From Selaginella moellendorffii (Eukaryota; Streptophyta; Lycopodiopsida; Selaginellales; Selaginellaceae), in NCBI RefSeq assembly GCF_000143415.4, contig NW_003314261.1, forward strand, positions 5,334,199 through 5,398,198: DNA of 64,000 nt, read 5' to 3'. The position numbers and the translations under genes are program-made. The first letter of the stretch is position 1; each line of letters begins with the position of its first letter. The notes beneath the pieces are model-generated. The model was not told where the DNA came from and did no database searches. It saw nothing but the letters and a program-made list of their open reading frames with translations. This document shows, piece by piece, positions 47,141 to 59,435 of the stretch.

Positions 47141-48583
47141 GGTAGGGTGTCAAGAGAGTGGGGCTCTCGGGAGAGCTACGGCTCTCAGCTTCTGTTCACA
47201 AGGGTGTGAACTTGCAGGGAAGCGTGGTAGATTGTAAACAACCAAAGGGAACGACTTGAAAGATGATCCATGGGGTTCAAATATAGAGGGAAAGGGCCCA
47301 TGAACAAGAGTGCACCCCCTTTTCCAATTAGTCAAGGGTCTTGGGATATTTGGGGTTAAGTGTCTTTGAGTTTGAATAGTACTGGGCTAGGTGACCTCCT
47401 AGGAAGTCCAAACTCAGAAGCTTACATATACATCATCCCCTACTCTCGAAATGATGGAAAACCATTGTGGATTGGTCGGAATTTAAAAAAACATCAAGAA
47501 GAGGCATTAGTAGATTTATAGATGGTGTTAGTTGTTTTTTATTTCTTTGTACGATGCATTTTAGCCGTTACACATGTATAATTTCTAGAGGATTAACCTA
47601 TTAGATATTATGCCGAACCTTATAACTTGCAGTCCTATTTGCCACAACACCCAATACAATCCTTTTCACTCAATAAGGAGCTTTTTAGATAAACAATGTA
47701 CTATAAAATTAAAAAACAAACTAACATCAAGTTATCCACTTTGTACTTTTGTAAGTGGACAATGATGGGAATTGTAATGTTATTATTATCCCACTTGTAA
47801 GTAGCCTAGGTTTTTGGTAGACTTTACTTAGATAAGTGGAAAAATGCTCATCAAATATTAATCCTATAACTTAACATTAGCAACTTATGGCAATTGCAAA
47901 AATAAATCTAACTTCATTGGTAGTATTAGATCATGACCATATAAGAGTTTATATGGTGAAGAACCAATAGAATCTTACACCCCTGTAACATATGCATATA
48001 AAAAAGATGGCAAATAACCATCTTAATCCAAATGTTAAAAGTTCATATACTTCATGATCATCCCTTTGAAGGAAAGTCTAAATGAGCTATTCCACCAAAG
48101 TGTCTAATTGTGGATGATAAACATTTGTGAAAGTGTGGTTTATCCCCAACAGAGATGTCAAAACATGAAATGCCTTAACCATAAATATAAAACTATTATC
48201 TGACAAAATCCACTCCAGAAACACCACTCAATGAAGGAGGAAGTATCCAATATCAATTGTAGACGCGCTAGCAAGAGCACCAACTTCCACCTAACAAATC
48301 AAGTAATCAAAAACAATAATGACATACTCATTACTAGCAATCCTTCGTGGAAAAGGTTTTATTAGATCAAATGTCACTAACTCAAACGGATAGGAAACTA
48401 TAATTAATTCCAACTGTCCTTCTGCAGCATAAAGGGGACTATTGCAAGCTTGGCACCAAATGCAATTACGCACATACCAGATAATATTATATTGCATCTC
48501 CAGCCAATAAAAAGACCTATGTAACTTTTTGGTTACACGACAATGTCCTATATATCCACCTAAAATAGGAGAATTATAGTAGG

Positions 48584-49123
48584 TGTAGCGCATGTGATCA
48601 TGGGATGAGATTTGGATATACTGTCACCGTGGATCCTTGGAACCTTGAGGGATAAATGGGGATAAAATAGCCACTAAGAGCTCTCTCATCAAGCAATTGC
48701 CCCTTTTCTAGTTGGTTTAAGGGGAGAGAGATAAGGTGTGTTACAGTTGGTATCGGAGCAAATAGCACAGGTTTGATTCCCATTGATACTTAAAAGTATA
48801 ATATACCCTTGAGCAAGGTATATTCCTACCCCTAAATTTGAAATCGTACGTATTGGGCATCCATGTGGACGTCCTTCCTCTTGTGTGGAGTATCCACGGA
48901 CGAATGTATCCATCGTGGGACTGCGGTACGGGTGGATGACTAGTTGCCTCACATGGAATAGCTAGTCTACACAATAGAAAGATTGGTAGATTGAGTGTGG
49001 AAATGGAGGTGTTGGTTCCCCTTGGATTAGTAGGGGTTGTTAGTCAATAGCCACTAAGCTCTCTCATCAAGCAATTGCCCCTTTTCCAATTGGCTTAAGG
49101 GGAGAGAGATAAGGTGCGCTACA
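48584..49123 (+). mobile_element. 540-bp miniature LTR element (TRIM)
   Basis: Inserted in the integrase region of the decayed gypsy copy with a perfect 5-bp duplication GTAGG (48579-48583 and 49124-49128). It starts TGTAGCGCA and ends TGCGCTACA. The first repeat is 48584-48745, followed by TGGTATCGGAGC (48748-48759), one mismatch from the initiator-tRNA-Met primer site. The last roughly 78 bp repeat the end of the first LTR (AGCCACTAAG...CTCTCTCATCAAGCAATTGC); the upstream part of the 3' LTR is not recognisable. The interior has no coding capacity. Its ends resemble those of the 8.9-kb element (GTGCGCTACAGTTGGTATC). Confidence 0.82.
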
Positions 49124-51140
49124 GTAGGTGTGGAGAAAGTATGGAATAAAGATTGAAGGCATCACCAGTCATAAATAATCATCAAGATTTGTTCCCACAA
49201 AATAAAAAAGACCGTCCTCAAAGTAATATTGTGAATATAAATGCCAAAATGGCAAATCATTAGCAAGTGATGTAGAATTCTCAAACCCATAATGAAGCCT
49301 TCAAATCCACAACTCAATCTTTTAAGCTTTACAAACCTCGTCAAAAGAAGGTAAATCATGTTTTGCACCTTGTGAATATTAAATATTAAGTACAGCTGCT
49401 ACCAATGGCATAGAATCCTTGTCTAAAAAATCACAAATGTTAGAATAATAAGCTCATAAAAAAACATAAGAAAAGAGTAAAGAAGGAAGAGGAGCTCGAA
49501 AAAGGGCATTAACATTAGCCATAAAACTCCCTAAGGGATGAACAACATCAAAATTATATATTTTAAGGTTTAAAGCCTATCGAGTAGTAAGACCAATAAA
49601 GTTTTTCTACTTCAATAATGAAGTAATTACAATATAATCCCCTTTTAGTAATGTCCAATATGTATGAAATTTCTCGAAACCCCAAGTTGTTGCTAAACAC
49701 TCCTTCTCTATCGTGGAGTAATTCACCTTTGTTGGTTGTAATGTACATTTGATATATGCAATGGGATGGCATTGACTAAACACACTTGCATCAACACACC
49801 TCCAAGACTGATATCAAAAGCATCCATAAGTAAAATGAAAGCTCAAGTGTAATCTAGATATACCAAAACATAAGGAGTTGTCAATACCTTTTTGACATGC
49901 ATAAACACCCACTCACAGTCCACAGACTAGATGAAAAATGACATTAACGACTTCATTAATGTCTGAATTGGTGTAATGCGATCAAAAAAATGATCAACAA
50001 AATGATCAAAATATTGCACCTTGCCCAAAAAGTACTGCATATTATTCACACATTTCATAGTAGGGAACTTTAGAACATACATAAGCTTATCATGATCAAC
50101 TTACAAGCCCTTATAAGAAATACAGTATCTAGTTATATTGTGTCCTTGGACCCAAATATGCACTTTGACCACTTCAACTTTAAACCAACTTCTCATAACT
50201 AATCTAACACCTTATGAATATTACAGATGTATTCTCCTATGTCCCCTTTGAGTGGATCAAGACATTATAGATGAAGTTAGCAATCATCTCTGGCATGTTA
50301 TAAAAAACCTCATCTAACATTCATTAGAAAGTCACTAGAACATTATTCAAACCAAACGACATCACCAAGAACTTGTACAAACTAAATGATATAAAAAGTA
50401 GTGTTAGGAATATCTTTTTTGGCCATTAACACTTGCCAATACCTAGAAACAAGATCTAACTTAGTGAACTAATGACTTCTCTCCAAACGATCCAAGAGAT
50501 CAGCAATATGAGGAAGAGGGTACACATCCAAGATCATCACTTTATTTAATGGATGATATTCAATGTAAAAATAAATACTCCTATTAGGCTTTATCACAAG
50601 ATGAGGTTCACATGCCCAAAGATTTTACAACTTTTGAATAACACCCTTTTTTAACATCTCCTTGACATTTATATGTAAAATTTTGACTTCTTTTGGTAAC
50701 CAATGATGAATAGGAACATTGATTGAACTAGCATCCCCAATTGGAATAGGATGATATGTTGCATTCTTAGACCCAGATGAAAATCAAATTATAAGAGATT
50801 GATATACTCTTTCATAAACTAGTCAACCGTTATAACACAAAGACCGTCGGAAGGATTAGAAGAGGGAATGGAGGAACAAAATGGAAATATAAAACGAAAT
50901 AATGGGGAAACAAAAGTGATGGAAGTAGAGGTAAAAACAAAGGGATAGAGAAGAACAAAAGTGAAAAGTATGGAGAAAATATAAAAAAGTATAAGACAAG
51001 GGGAAAAAGCCTCAAAGTTATATTTGGCATAATTGCGTTGCAATCAATCCATACCAAGGATGAAGTCAAAAGTATTGCTCACAATGACTAAAGCTCAAAC
51101 TTGAAATCGCCCATACACACAACTAAGTGTACTTCATCCA

Positions 51141-53494
<2,354 letters not shown>

Positions 53495-53518
53495 ATTTTA
53501 TATTTATATATATTTTTT

Positions 53519-53618
53519 NNNNNNNNNNNNNNNNNNNNNNNNNNNNNNNNNNNNNNNNNNNNNNNNNNNNNNNNNNNNNNNNNNNNNNNNNNNNNNNNNN
53601 NNNNNNNNNNNNNNNNNN
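53519..53618. other. assembly gap (100 N)
   Basis: Exactly 100 N; size of the missing sequence unknown. Confidence 0.99.
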
Positions 53619-54394
53619 TATATTATTTATATTAAAAACCACAAAGAACACTATAATGGTATCATATTATACAATGAAACAATACACAAAACTAGATCAA
53701 GCAATATTTAAAAAACTATTACATAACCATTTGAAACCCTATACAAAGAAACTATATACATAACTAGATCATATAGTTTAATCCTATATAGTGTAAAGTG
53801 TTATGTATGTTCTTTATTTTTTTATGAATAGCCATATGTTGTGGAGCACCAATATGATTAAGCCTCAGATATAATAGTAAAAATAGTGTTTCTGGATAAA
53901 GATAATAGAGGAACATATGCAACTTCAAACAATACACTCTTTAATCTACAAGAGTGTGATATTTAAAAGGAAGTGAATGTAATGAAAAGAGCAAATATAA
54001 ACACAGTGATAACAAAAAATTTAGATTTAACAAAAATCTACAATAAATTTAGATCTAAAGAAGAACAAAATAACTAAAACAAAAAGTACAATCTCAAACA
54101 CTAGAGTAATACATTACTAGAAAACTTTGTCTTCTAAGGATAATATATAATACTCTTCACCTCTTTGAGATTTGGGAATAGGTATTTTAATTGGTTATAT
54201 AAAAAAATGGATGAACTAAATTAAGTTTCAATTAGACAGTTAACTACTATAATTAATATATTTTCTTTGTAGTATTATGTATGTTCCAAACCTTACTATA
54301 TAATAATATTAAATAAATAGGTTTACTTAATTTCTTATAATAATATAACACAAATTTAACTGGGTTATGATTGAGACTTTAAGAATTTATATAC
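53619..54394. other. AT-rich spacer
   Basis: No gene or repeat boundary seen before the gypsy LTR at 54395. Confidence 0.6.
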
Positions 54395-54568
54395 TGTGAG
54401 TGCATGGAATATGGAAAGGGAATACAGAAATGTGCATATCAATTAACCCAAAAACCCTAGCTTATATACAGGAGCGAGTGGTCCGGATTGAAACCAATCC
54501 GACGGCTACCAAAATCCACTACGCTAATATTAGTATACGGCATCGTAGCCGTACACTTGGCCCTCACA
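54395..54568 (-). repeat. 3' LTR of gypsy element
   Basis: 174 bp, TGTGAG...CTCACA. On the minus strand it carries a TATATAAG TATA box (plus-strand 54461-54468). Confidence 0.95.
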
Positions 54569-54593
54569 TCATCCCCTCCTCTCGGAATAATGG
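54569..54593 (-). other. polypurine tract of gypsy element
   Basis: On the minus strand GAGAGGAGGGGATGA lies immediately before the 3' LTR. Confidence 0.85.
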
Positions 54594-54600
54594 AAGGCCG

Positions 54601-57600
54601 TCAGGGTTCTCTTGTAGATGGGCCGGGATCTGGAGGAACGTCAGGAGGAGGCATCGGTGGATCTGTAGACGGTATTAACTGCTCCTGATCCCTCTGTATG
54701 AAGCATTTTAACCGCTGCACATGCACAATCTCTGGAGGATCGGCCTGCTGAACGTCATGCCGAACCTCATAAACTTGTGGTCCAACTTGCCGCAACACCC
54801 GATACGGTCCTTTCCACTGCGCAAGGAGCCCCTTAGATAAACCACGTACCGTAAGATGGGGAAAACGGACTAACACCAAATCATCCACTTTGTACTCCGC
54901 TGGTGGACGATGATGGGAATTGTAGCGCCGTTGTTGTCCCACTTGTACGCGGCCTAAGTGTTCAGCAGACTCTGCTCGGACAAGTGGAAGAATGCTTGTC
55001 AAATATTGATCCCATGACCTAGCATCAGGAGCTCGTGGCAATCGCGAAGGTAAACCTAGCTCTGTTGGTAATATTGGATCATGACCATATAGAAGTTTAT
55101 ATGGTGAAGCACCAACAGAACTCTGCACCCCTGTGACATAAGCATACCGAAGAGACGGCAAATAACCATCCCAATCCGAATGTTGAAAGTTCATATACTT
55201 CGCAATCATCCCTTTGAATGTCCGAACGAGCCGTTCCACCAGACTGTCTGATTGTGGATGATAAGCACTCGTAAAAGTGTGGCGTATCCCCAACTGAGAT
55301 GTCAAAACATGAAATACCTCAGCCATAAATGCAGGACCATTATCCGAAAGAATCCGTTCTGGACAAGAATGCTGGAACACCACTCGATTGAGGAGGAAGT
55401 ATCCAACAGCAGTTGCAGAGGCACTAGCAAGAGCACCAAGTTCCACCCAATGAGTCAAGTAGTCAGAAGCAATAATAACATACTCATTACCAGCAGTCGA
55501 TCGCAGAAAAGGTCCCATAAGATCAAATGCCACCAACTCAAACGGACGAGAAACTGCAATTGACTCCAACCGTCCTTCCGCAGCACAAGGGGGAGTATTA
55601 CGAGCTTGGCACCAAACGCAGCTACGCACATACCGGATAATATCACGTCGCATCTCTGGCCAATAGAAAGATCTGCGCAACTTCTCGGTGACACGACGGT
55701 GTCCCATATGCCCACCTAGAATAGGAGAATCATGGTAGGCATGGAGAAACCGCGGAATAAACACCGAAGGCACCACCAGCCGTAAATGAGCATCAGGATC
55801 CGTCCCCACAAAATAAAGAAGGCCATCTTCAAGGCGATATTGAGAATGTAAATGCCGAAAAGGCAAGTCATCAGCAAGTGATGCAAGATTCTCAAACCCA
55901 TCTCGAAGCCTTCGAATCCACGGCTCAATCTTTTGAGCCTCATGAACCTCATCCAGAGAAGGTAGATTTTGCTCTACGCCCTGTGGACACTGAACGTCAA
56001 GGACAGCAACCGCCGACGGCACAAAATCCTCATCTAGAAAATCCACAGATGCTGGAACAACAGGTTCGTCAGAAACATGAGAAGTGAGTGGAGAAGGAAG
56101 AGGAGCTCGAGAAAGGGCATCAGCATCAGCCATAGAACTCCCTGGGCGATGAACAACATCGAAATCATATATCTGAAGCTTCAAAGCCCATCGAGCCGTA
56201 CGACCAACCAGGTTCTTCCGCTTCAATAATGAAGTAACAGCAGCATGGTCACCTTCAAGTAACGTCCGAGAACCATGTAGATAGGCATGAAGTTTCTCGA
56301 AACCCCAGACTGCTGCTAAACACTCCTTCTCCGTCGTGGAGTAGTTCATCTCCGCTGGTTGTAATGTACGGCTTATGTATGCAATGGGATGGCGCTGACC
56401 AGGCACACTCGAGCTCTCTTGCATCAACACACCTCCAAGACCAATGTCAGAAGCATCCACGTGCAAAATAAAAGGTCGAGTGTAGTCAGGATATGCCAAA
56501 ACCGGAGGAGTCGTCAATAGCTCTTTGAGATTCACGAACGCCCGCTCACAATCGGGAGACCAGATGAAAGATGACGTTGATGACTTTAGCAACGCTCGCA
56601 ATGGTAAAGTGCGATCGGAAAGATGATCCACAAAACGACCGAGATACTGCACCTTACCCAAAAAGCGCTGCACATCATTCACACACTTCGGAGTAGGGAA
56701 CTTTAGAACAGCCACAAGTTTTTCAGGATCAACTTGCAAACCCTCACGAGAAATACGGTACCCAAGATAAGTTGTGTCCTTGGACCCAAACACGCACTTC
56801 GACCGCTTCAGCTTTAAACCAACGTCGCGTAGCCGATCCAACACTTTACAAACATCATGAACATGCTCCTCCCACGTCCCCTCCGAGTGGATCAAGACAT
56901 CATCAATGAAGTCAGCCGTCACCTCCGGCATATCGCAAAGAACCTCGTCCATCATTCGCTGAAAAGTTGCTGGAGCATTGTTCAAACCAAACGGCATCAC
57001 CAAAAACTCGTACAAACCAAATGGTGTACGAAAAGTAGTCTTAAGAATATCATCTTCAGCCATCGGTACTTGCCAATACCCAGAAGCAAGATCTAGTTTG
57101 GTGAACCAACGACTTCGCCCCAGACGATCCAAGAGATCAGCAGTGTGAGGAAGAGGGTACACGTCTGAGATCGTCACTTCATTTAACGGACGATAATCGA
57201 TGCAGAAATGAATACTCCCATCAGGCTTCGTCACAAGACGAGGTTCACATGCCAAAGGACTCCGTGACTTCCGAATAACACCCTTCTCCAACATCTCCTT
57301 GACGTTTGCACGTAAAATCTTGATCTCTTTGGGTGACCGACGACGAACAGGAACCTTGATTGGACGAGCATCCCCGGTTGGAATGGGATGACGTGTGGCA
57401 ATCTTGGCCCCAGACGATAGGTCAAATTCAAAGAGATCAGAATACTCCTTCATGAGCTGGTCAATAGCTGCAACACAAAGATCATCGGAGGGATCGGAAA
57501 AGGGAAGAGCAGAACAAGATGGAAACACAAGAGGAAATAATAGGGGAACAAAAGTAATGGAAACAGAGGTAGAAGTAGAGGGACGAAGAGGTACGGAAGT

Positions 57601-57681
57601 GAGAGGAATGGATGAAACATAAGGAAGTATGAGACAAGGGGGAAAAGCCTCAAAGTCACACTTGGCATGATTGTGCTGCAA
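54601..57681 (-). CDS. pol: gypsy RT, RNase H and integrase
   Basis: 1026 codons open without a stop, in the same frame as the protease but separated from it by a TAG at 57684-57682. RT spans about residues 100-275 (KLDLASGYWQVPM, LVMPFGLNNAPATFQRMM) with active site FIDD (56910-56899), a Phe in place of the common Tyr. RNase H from about 400 (FILHVDASDIGLGGVL). Integrase zinc finger (HMGHRRVTEKL, CVWCQARN), catalytic core with Asp in FDLMGPF, Asp in SDNGPAF and Glu in SLVERLVRTF, then a C-terminal VYEVRHDV...HVQRLKC region. No chromodomain recognised. All domains look full length; expression as a polyprotein is blocked unless the TAG is read through. Confidence 0.93.
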   Translation of the reverse strand: MQHNHAKCDFEAFPPCLILPYVSSIPLTSVPLRPSTSTSVSITFVPLLFPLVFPSCSALPFSDPSDDLCVAAIDQLMKEYSDLFEFDLSSGAKIATRHPIPTGDARPIKVPVRRRSPKEIKILRANVKEMLEKGVIRKSRSPLACEPRLVTKPDGSIHFCIDYRPLNEVTISDVYPLPHTADLLDRLGRSRWFTKLDLASGYWQVPMAEDDILKTTFRTPFGLYEFLVMPFGLNNAPATFQRMMDEVLCDMPEVTADFIDDVLIHSEGTWEEHVHDVCKVLDRLRDVGLKLKRSKCVFGSKDTTYLGYRISREGLQVDPEKLVAVLKFPTPKCVNDVQRFLGKVQYLGRFVDHLSDRTLPLRALLKSSTSSFIWSPDCERAFVNLKELLTTPPVLAYPDYTRPFILHVDASDIGLGGVLMQESSSVPGQRHPIAYISRTLQPAEMNYSTTEKECLAAVWGFEKLHAYLHGSRTLLEGDHAAVTSLLKRKNLVGRTARWALKLQIYDFDVVHRPGSSMADADALSRAPLPSPLTSHVSDEPVVPASVDFLDEDFVPSAVAVLDVQCPQGVEQNLPSLDEVHEAQKIEPWIRRLRDGFENLASLADDLPFRHLHSQYRLEDGLLYFVGTDPDAHLRLVVPSVFIPRFLHAYHDSPILGGHMGHRRVTEKLRRSFYWPEMRRDIIRYVRSCVWCQARNTPPCAAEGRLESIAVSRPFELVAFDLMGPFLRSTAGNEYVIIASDYLTHWVELGALASASATAVGYFLLNRVVFQHSCPERILSDNGPAFMAEVFHVLTSQLGIRHTFTSAYHPQSDSLVERLVRTFKGMIAKYMNFQHSDWDGYLPSLRYAYVTGVQSSVGASPYKLLYGHDPILPTELGLPSRLPRAPDARSWDQYLTSILPLVRAESAEHLGRVQVGQQRRYNSHHRPPAEYKVDDLVLVRFPHLTVRGLSKGLLAQWKGPYRVLRQVGPQVYEVRHDVQQADPPEIVHVQRLKCFIQRDQEQLIPSTDPPMPPPDVPPDPGPSTREP

Positions 57682-58086
57682 CTAATCCATACCAAGAATG
57701 AGGTCAAAAGCTTGACTCGGCATCACCCGCAACGACTGCAACTCAAGCTCGAGATCGCCCACACGCACAACCAGGTCCGCCTCATCTCGTGCACATGCAT
57801 GTGTACGGCCGTTGCCATAAAGAATGAAAACTGGATCCGCCGCACGACGCAAGTGTAGACGACAACGTGTGGCAACAGGTCGAGCAATAGAAGATAAACT
57901 CGAACATGTATCAACCAACACGGAGAGAAGAATAGGAGACCTCTTGTTATAAAAACGAGCTTGGAAAGTAAACACTGGATGAACCGGTGCCGAGTGAACC
58001 CCTTGATGATACTCCCGAAAGAAAGATGGAGGGGTCACTAACTTATTCGCGCAAGGTCCCTCCATTACTCGCGCGACTCCTCGTTT
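57682..58086 (-). CDS. pro: gypsy protease, -1 frame from gag
   Basis: Read in the -1 frame relative to gag from the slippery site. Contains LLSVLVDTCSSLSSI, matching the retropepsin active site (D-T/S-G-S/A), but the Gly codon is TGT (Cys, 57906-57904), and the family-typical FDLILGMD end. The frame ends at TAG where the conserved Trp of the ILGMDW motif is expected. The Cys change probably impairs the enzyme. Everything after gag depends on frameshifting, as there is no good independent start. Confidence 0.85.
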   Translation of the reverse strand, partial: KRGVARVMEGPCANKLVTPPSFFREYHQGVHSAPVHPVFTFQARFYNKRSPILLSVLVDTCSSLSSIARPVATRCRLHLRRAADPVFILYGNGRTHACARDEADLVVRVGDLELELQSLRVMPSQAFDLILGMD

Positions 58087-58089
58087 CCC
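58026..58089 (-). promoter_or_regulatory. -1 ribosomal frameshift signal with pseudoknot
   Basis: On the minus strand the heptamer GGGAAAC (58089-58083) is in the right phase (TC|G GGA AAC). After a 6-nt spacer GAGGAG, stem 1 TCGCGCGAG (58076-58068) pairs with CTTGCGCGA (58055-58047), 9 pairs with one G-U. Loop bases ATGGAGGG (58065-58058) pair with CCCTCCAT (58033-58026), 8 pairs, giving an H-type pseudoknot. The gag stop TAA (58067-58065) lies inside the structure. A -1 slip enters the protease frame directly. Confidence 0.8.
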
Positions 58090-58997
58090 GAATGCACCTC
58101 GGTATCTAAACCTTCCACCGCAGCAGCACCAACGGGACGTTGCTGACGCCAAGGTCTCCACCCAGGAAATGGAGGTCGCCAATCCGGAAAGCGCCGACAA
58201 CGCCGATAAGTATGACCAACTTCATCACACGCCCAGCAACGAATGTCACGGCCACGACCACGTCCTCGCCCTTGTCCTTGGACTCGAGTAACAGCAGCAT
58301 CAACCTCCATGGGAACAGGACCATCACTCATAGGAAGTGGAGCTGAAGGACGTGTAGCAAGAAGTGGAAGAGGCGACATCTCATAACGTTGTGCCAAGCG
58401 AAGAGCATCGTCAAGAGTGGCAGGAGCAAGTGCATGCACAAGTCCGACAAGATCTTGACGAAGTGCTGGCCACAGCATTCTTAGCTTGATCCGCTCCGAC
58501 ATATTTGGCTCCGCACGAAGCAAAAGACTTTGGAAACGAACGCCAAATTGCATCACCGACTCAGATGGCCCTTGGCGAAGACGATGCAATTGTTGGAAGG
58601 CATCATCACAATCGTCGGCGTGTCCAAAGGCGCGTTTGAAGACGTCCGGAAGAACACTCCAATCGCCACGAGTAGCTGCGCTCAATCCATTGTACCACTG
58701 CAATGCCGTCCCTTGAAGACATGTGGGGAACTCACGCAAATGTCGAGCATCATCCCAAGAATGATATGTGGCAATCACCGTGAAGTGATCGAACCAATGG
58801 TACACATCATCCCCAGGATTCCCACGAAAGAACTCCGGCCGAACGCAAGGATTGGCACCAAAAGCAGGAGGAGTTGTACCATGTGCCGTGAACGCCGCCA
58901 TCAACTGAGTTTGGTTGTTCAATTGCAGGCGCATAGCATCAAGCAATTGAACCACCTGCTGCTCTAGAGTCAAAGGAGGAGATTGCAGATCAGCCAT
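58065..58997 (-). CDS. gag: gypsy Gag
   Basis: 310 aa from ATG at 58997 (MADLQSPPLTLEQQ). A capsid-type retrotransposon gag domain at about 55-200 includes FFRGNPGDDVYHWFDHF, LQGTALQWYNGL and RFQSLLLRAEPNMSE. A Gly/Arg-rich stretch is followed by one CCHC zinc knuckle (CWACDEVGHTYRRC, about 253-266) for RNA binding. It forms the virus-like particle core. It overlaps the protease frame by about 135 nt and carries the frameshift signal at its 3' end. No internal stops. Confidence 0.94.
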   Translation of the reverse strand: MADLQSPPLTLEQQVVQLLDAMRLQLNNQTQLMAAFTAHGTTPPAFGANPCVRPEFFRGNPGDDVYHWFDHFTVIATYHSWDDARHLREFPTCLQGTALQWYNGLSAATRGDWSVLPDVFKRAFGHADDCDDAFQQLHRLRQGPSESVMQFGVRFQSLLLRAEPNMSERIKLRMLWPALRQDLVGLVHALAPATLDDALRLAQRYEMSPLPLLATRPSAPLPMSDGPVPMEVDAAVTRVQGQGRGRGRGRDIRCWACDEVGHTYRRCRRFPDWRPPFPGWRPWRQQRPVGAAAVEGLDTEVHSGNEESRE

Positions 58998-59230
58998 GAA
59001 AATGAATGAGAAAGAAAGAGCAAAAGAAGAGAAATGACAAAAAGCTGGAAAGAAATGGTAGATCTAGACAATGCAAAAAGCTAGATCTAAACCAAAATCC
59101 TGAAAGGAAAGAACAAAAGAAAGGAAATGGAAAAAGCTAGATCTAGACAATGCAAAAGCTAGATCTAAACCGAAATCCCAAATCCAAGCACTCCCCAAGG
59201 ACAATCAAAGGTGCCCCTCAACTCCACCAA

Positions 59231-59401
59231 TGTGAGTGCATGGAATATGGAAAGGGAATACAGAAATGTGCATATCAATTAACCCAAAAACCCTAGTTTA
59301 TATACAGGAGCGAGTGGTCCGGATTGAAACCAATCCAATGGCTACCAAAATCCACTACGCTAATATTAGTATACGGCATCGTAGCCGTACACTTGGCCCT
59401 C

Positions 59402-59404
<3 letters not shown>
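59231..59404 (-). repeat. 5' LTR of gypsy element
   Basis: 174 bp; three transitions relative to the 3' LTR. TATATAAA TATA box on the minus strand (plus-strand 59297-59304). Followed outside by a short (AT)n run (59405-59430). Confidence 0.95.

Positions 59405-59430
<26 letters not shown>

Positions 59431-59435
<5 letters not shown>

Larger units (their letters stand above)
37861..47426 (+). mobile_element. miniature LTR element (TRIM-like) split by 8.9-kb insertion
   Basis: LTRs at 37861-38058 and 47233-47426 (about 195 bp) share blocks such as GGGAAAGGGCCCATGAACAA, TGGGGTTAAG and GAATAGTACTGGGCT. Two bases after the first LTR is TGGTATCAGAG (38061-38071), a match to the initiator-tRNA-Met primer site. 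With the inner insertion removed the element is only about 0.6 kb and has no coding frame. It sits inside the LTR of the decayed gypsy copy. A related copy lies at 1984-2560. No clean target duplication is visible at its outer ends. Confidence 0.75.
37735..51140 (-). mobile_element. decayed gypsy element split by nested insertions
   Basis: The LTR of the 54395-59404 family starts near 37735 (GAGTGAGTACATATAATAT) and runs to about 37860, where another element interrupts it. Gypsy sequence resumes at about 47429 (ACATCATCCCC, the purine-tract side) and continues through integrase, RNase H, RT and part of the protease to about 51140, all on the minus strand. The longest surviving frame, 48593-48291, keeps the integrase zinc-binding region (HCRVTKK, CIWCQAC). 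The gag half and the 5' LTR are missing. Stop codons and CG-to-TG/CA changes are frequent. Total gypsy-derived sequence is about 3.3 kb of the interval. Confidence 0.85.
54395..59404 (-). mobile_element. nearly intact Ty3/gypsy retrotransposon
   Basis: 5.0-kb element on the minus strand: 5' LTR 59231-59404, gag 58997-58065, protease in the -1 frame to 57682, RT-RNase H-integrase 57681-54601, polypurine tract, and 3' LTR 54395-54568. The two 174-bp LTRs differ at only 3 sites, all transitions, so it is young. Next to the 5' LTR, on the element's strand, the primer site is TGGTGGAGTTGAGGGGCA, not initiator Met; I could not name the tRNA. Domain order (RT, RNase H, integrase) places it in Ty3/gypsy (Metaviridae-like). 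Target duplication is unclear because the element sits against AT repeats. Breaks: one in-frame TAG and a Cys in the protease active site. Confidence 0.95.

Noticed and set aside
59405-59430. ATATA/TATAC as a target duplication of the gypsy element
   Set aside because: The flanks do not match exactly and lie in AT repeats, so no reliable duplication can be claimed.
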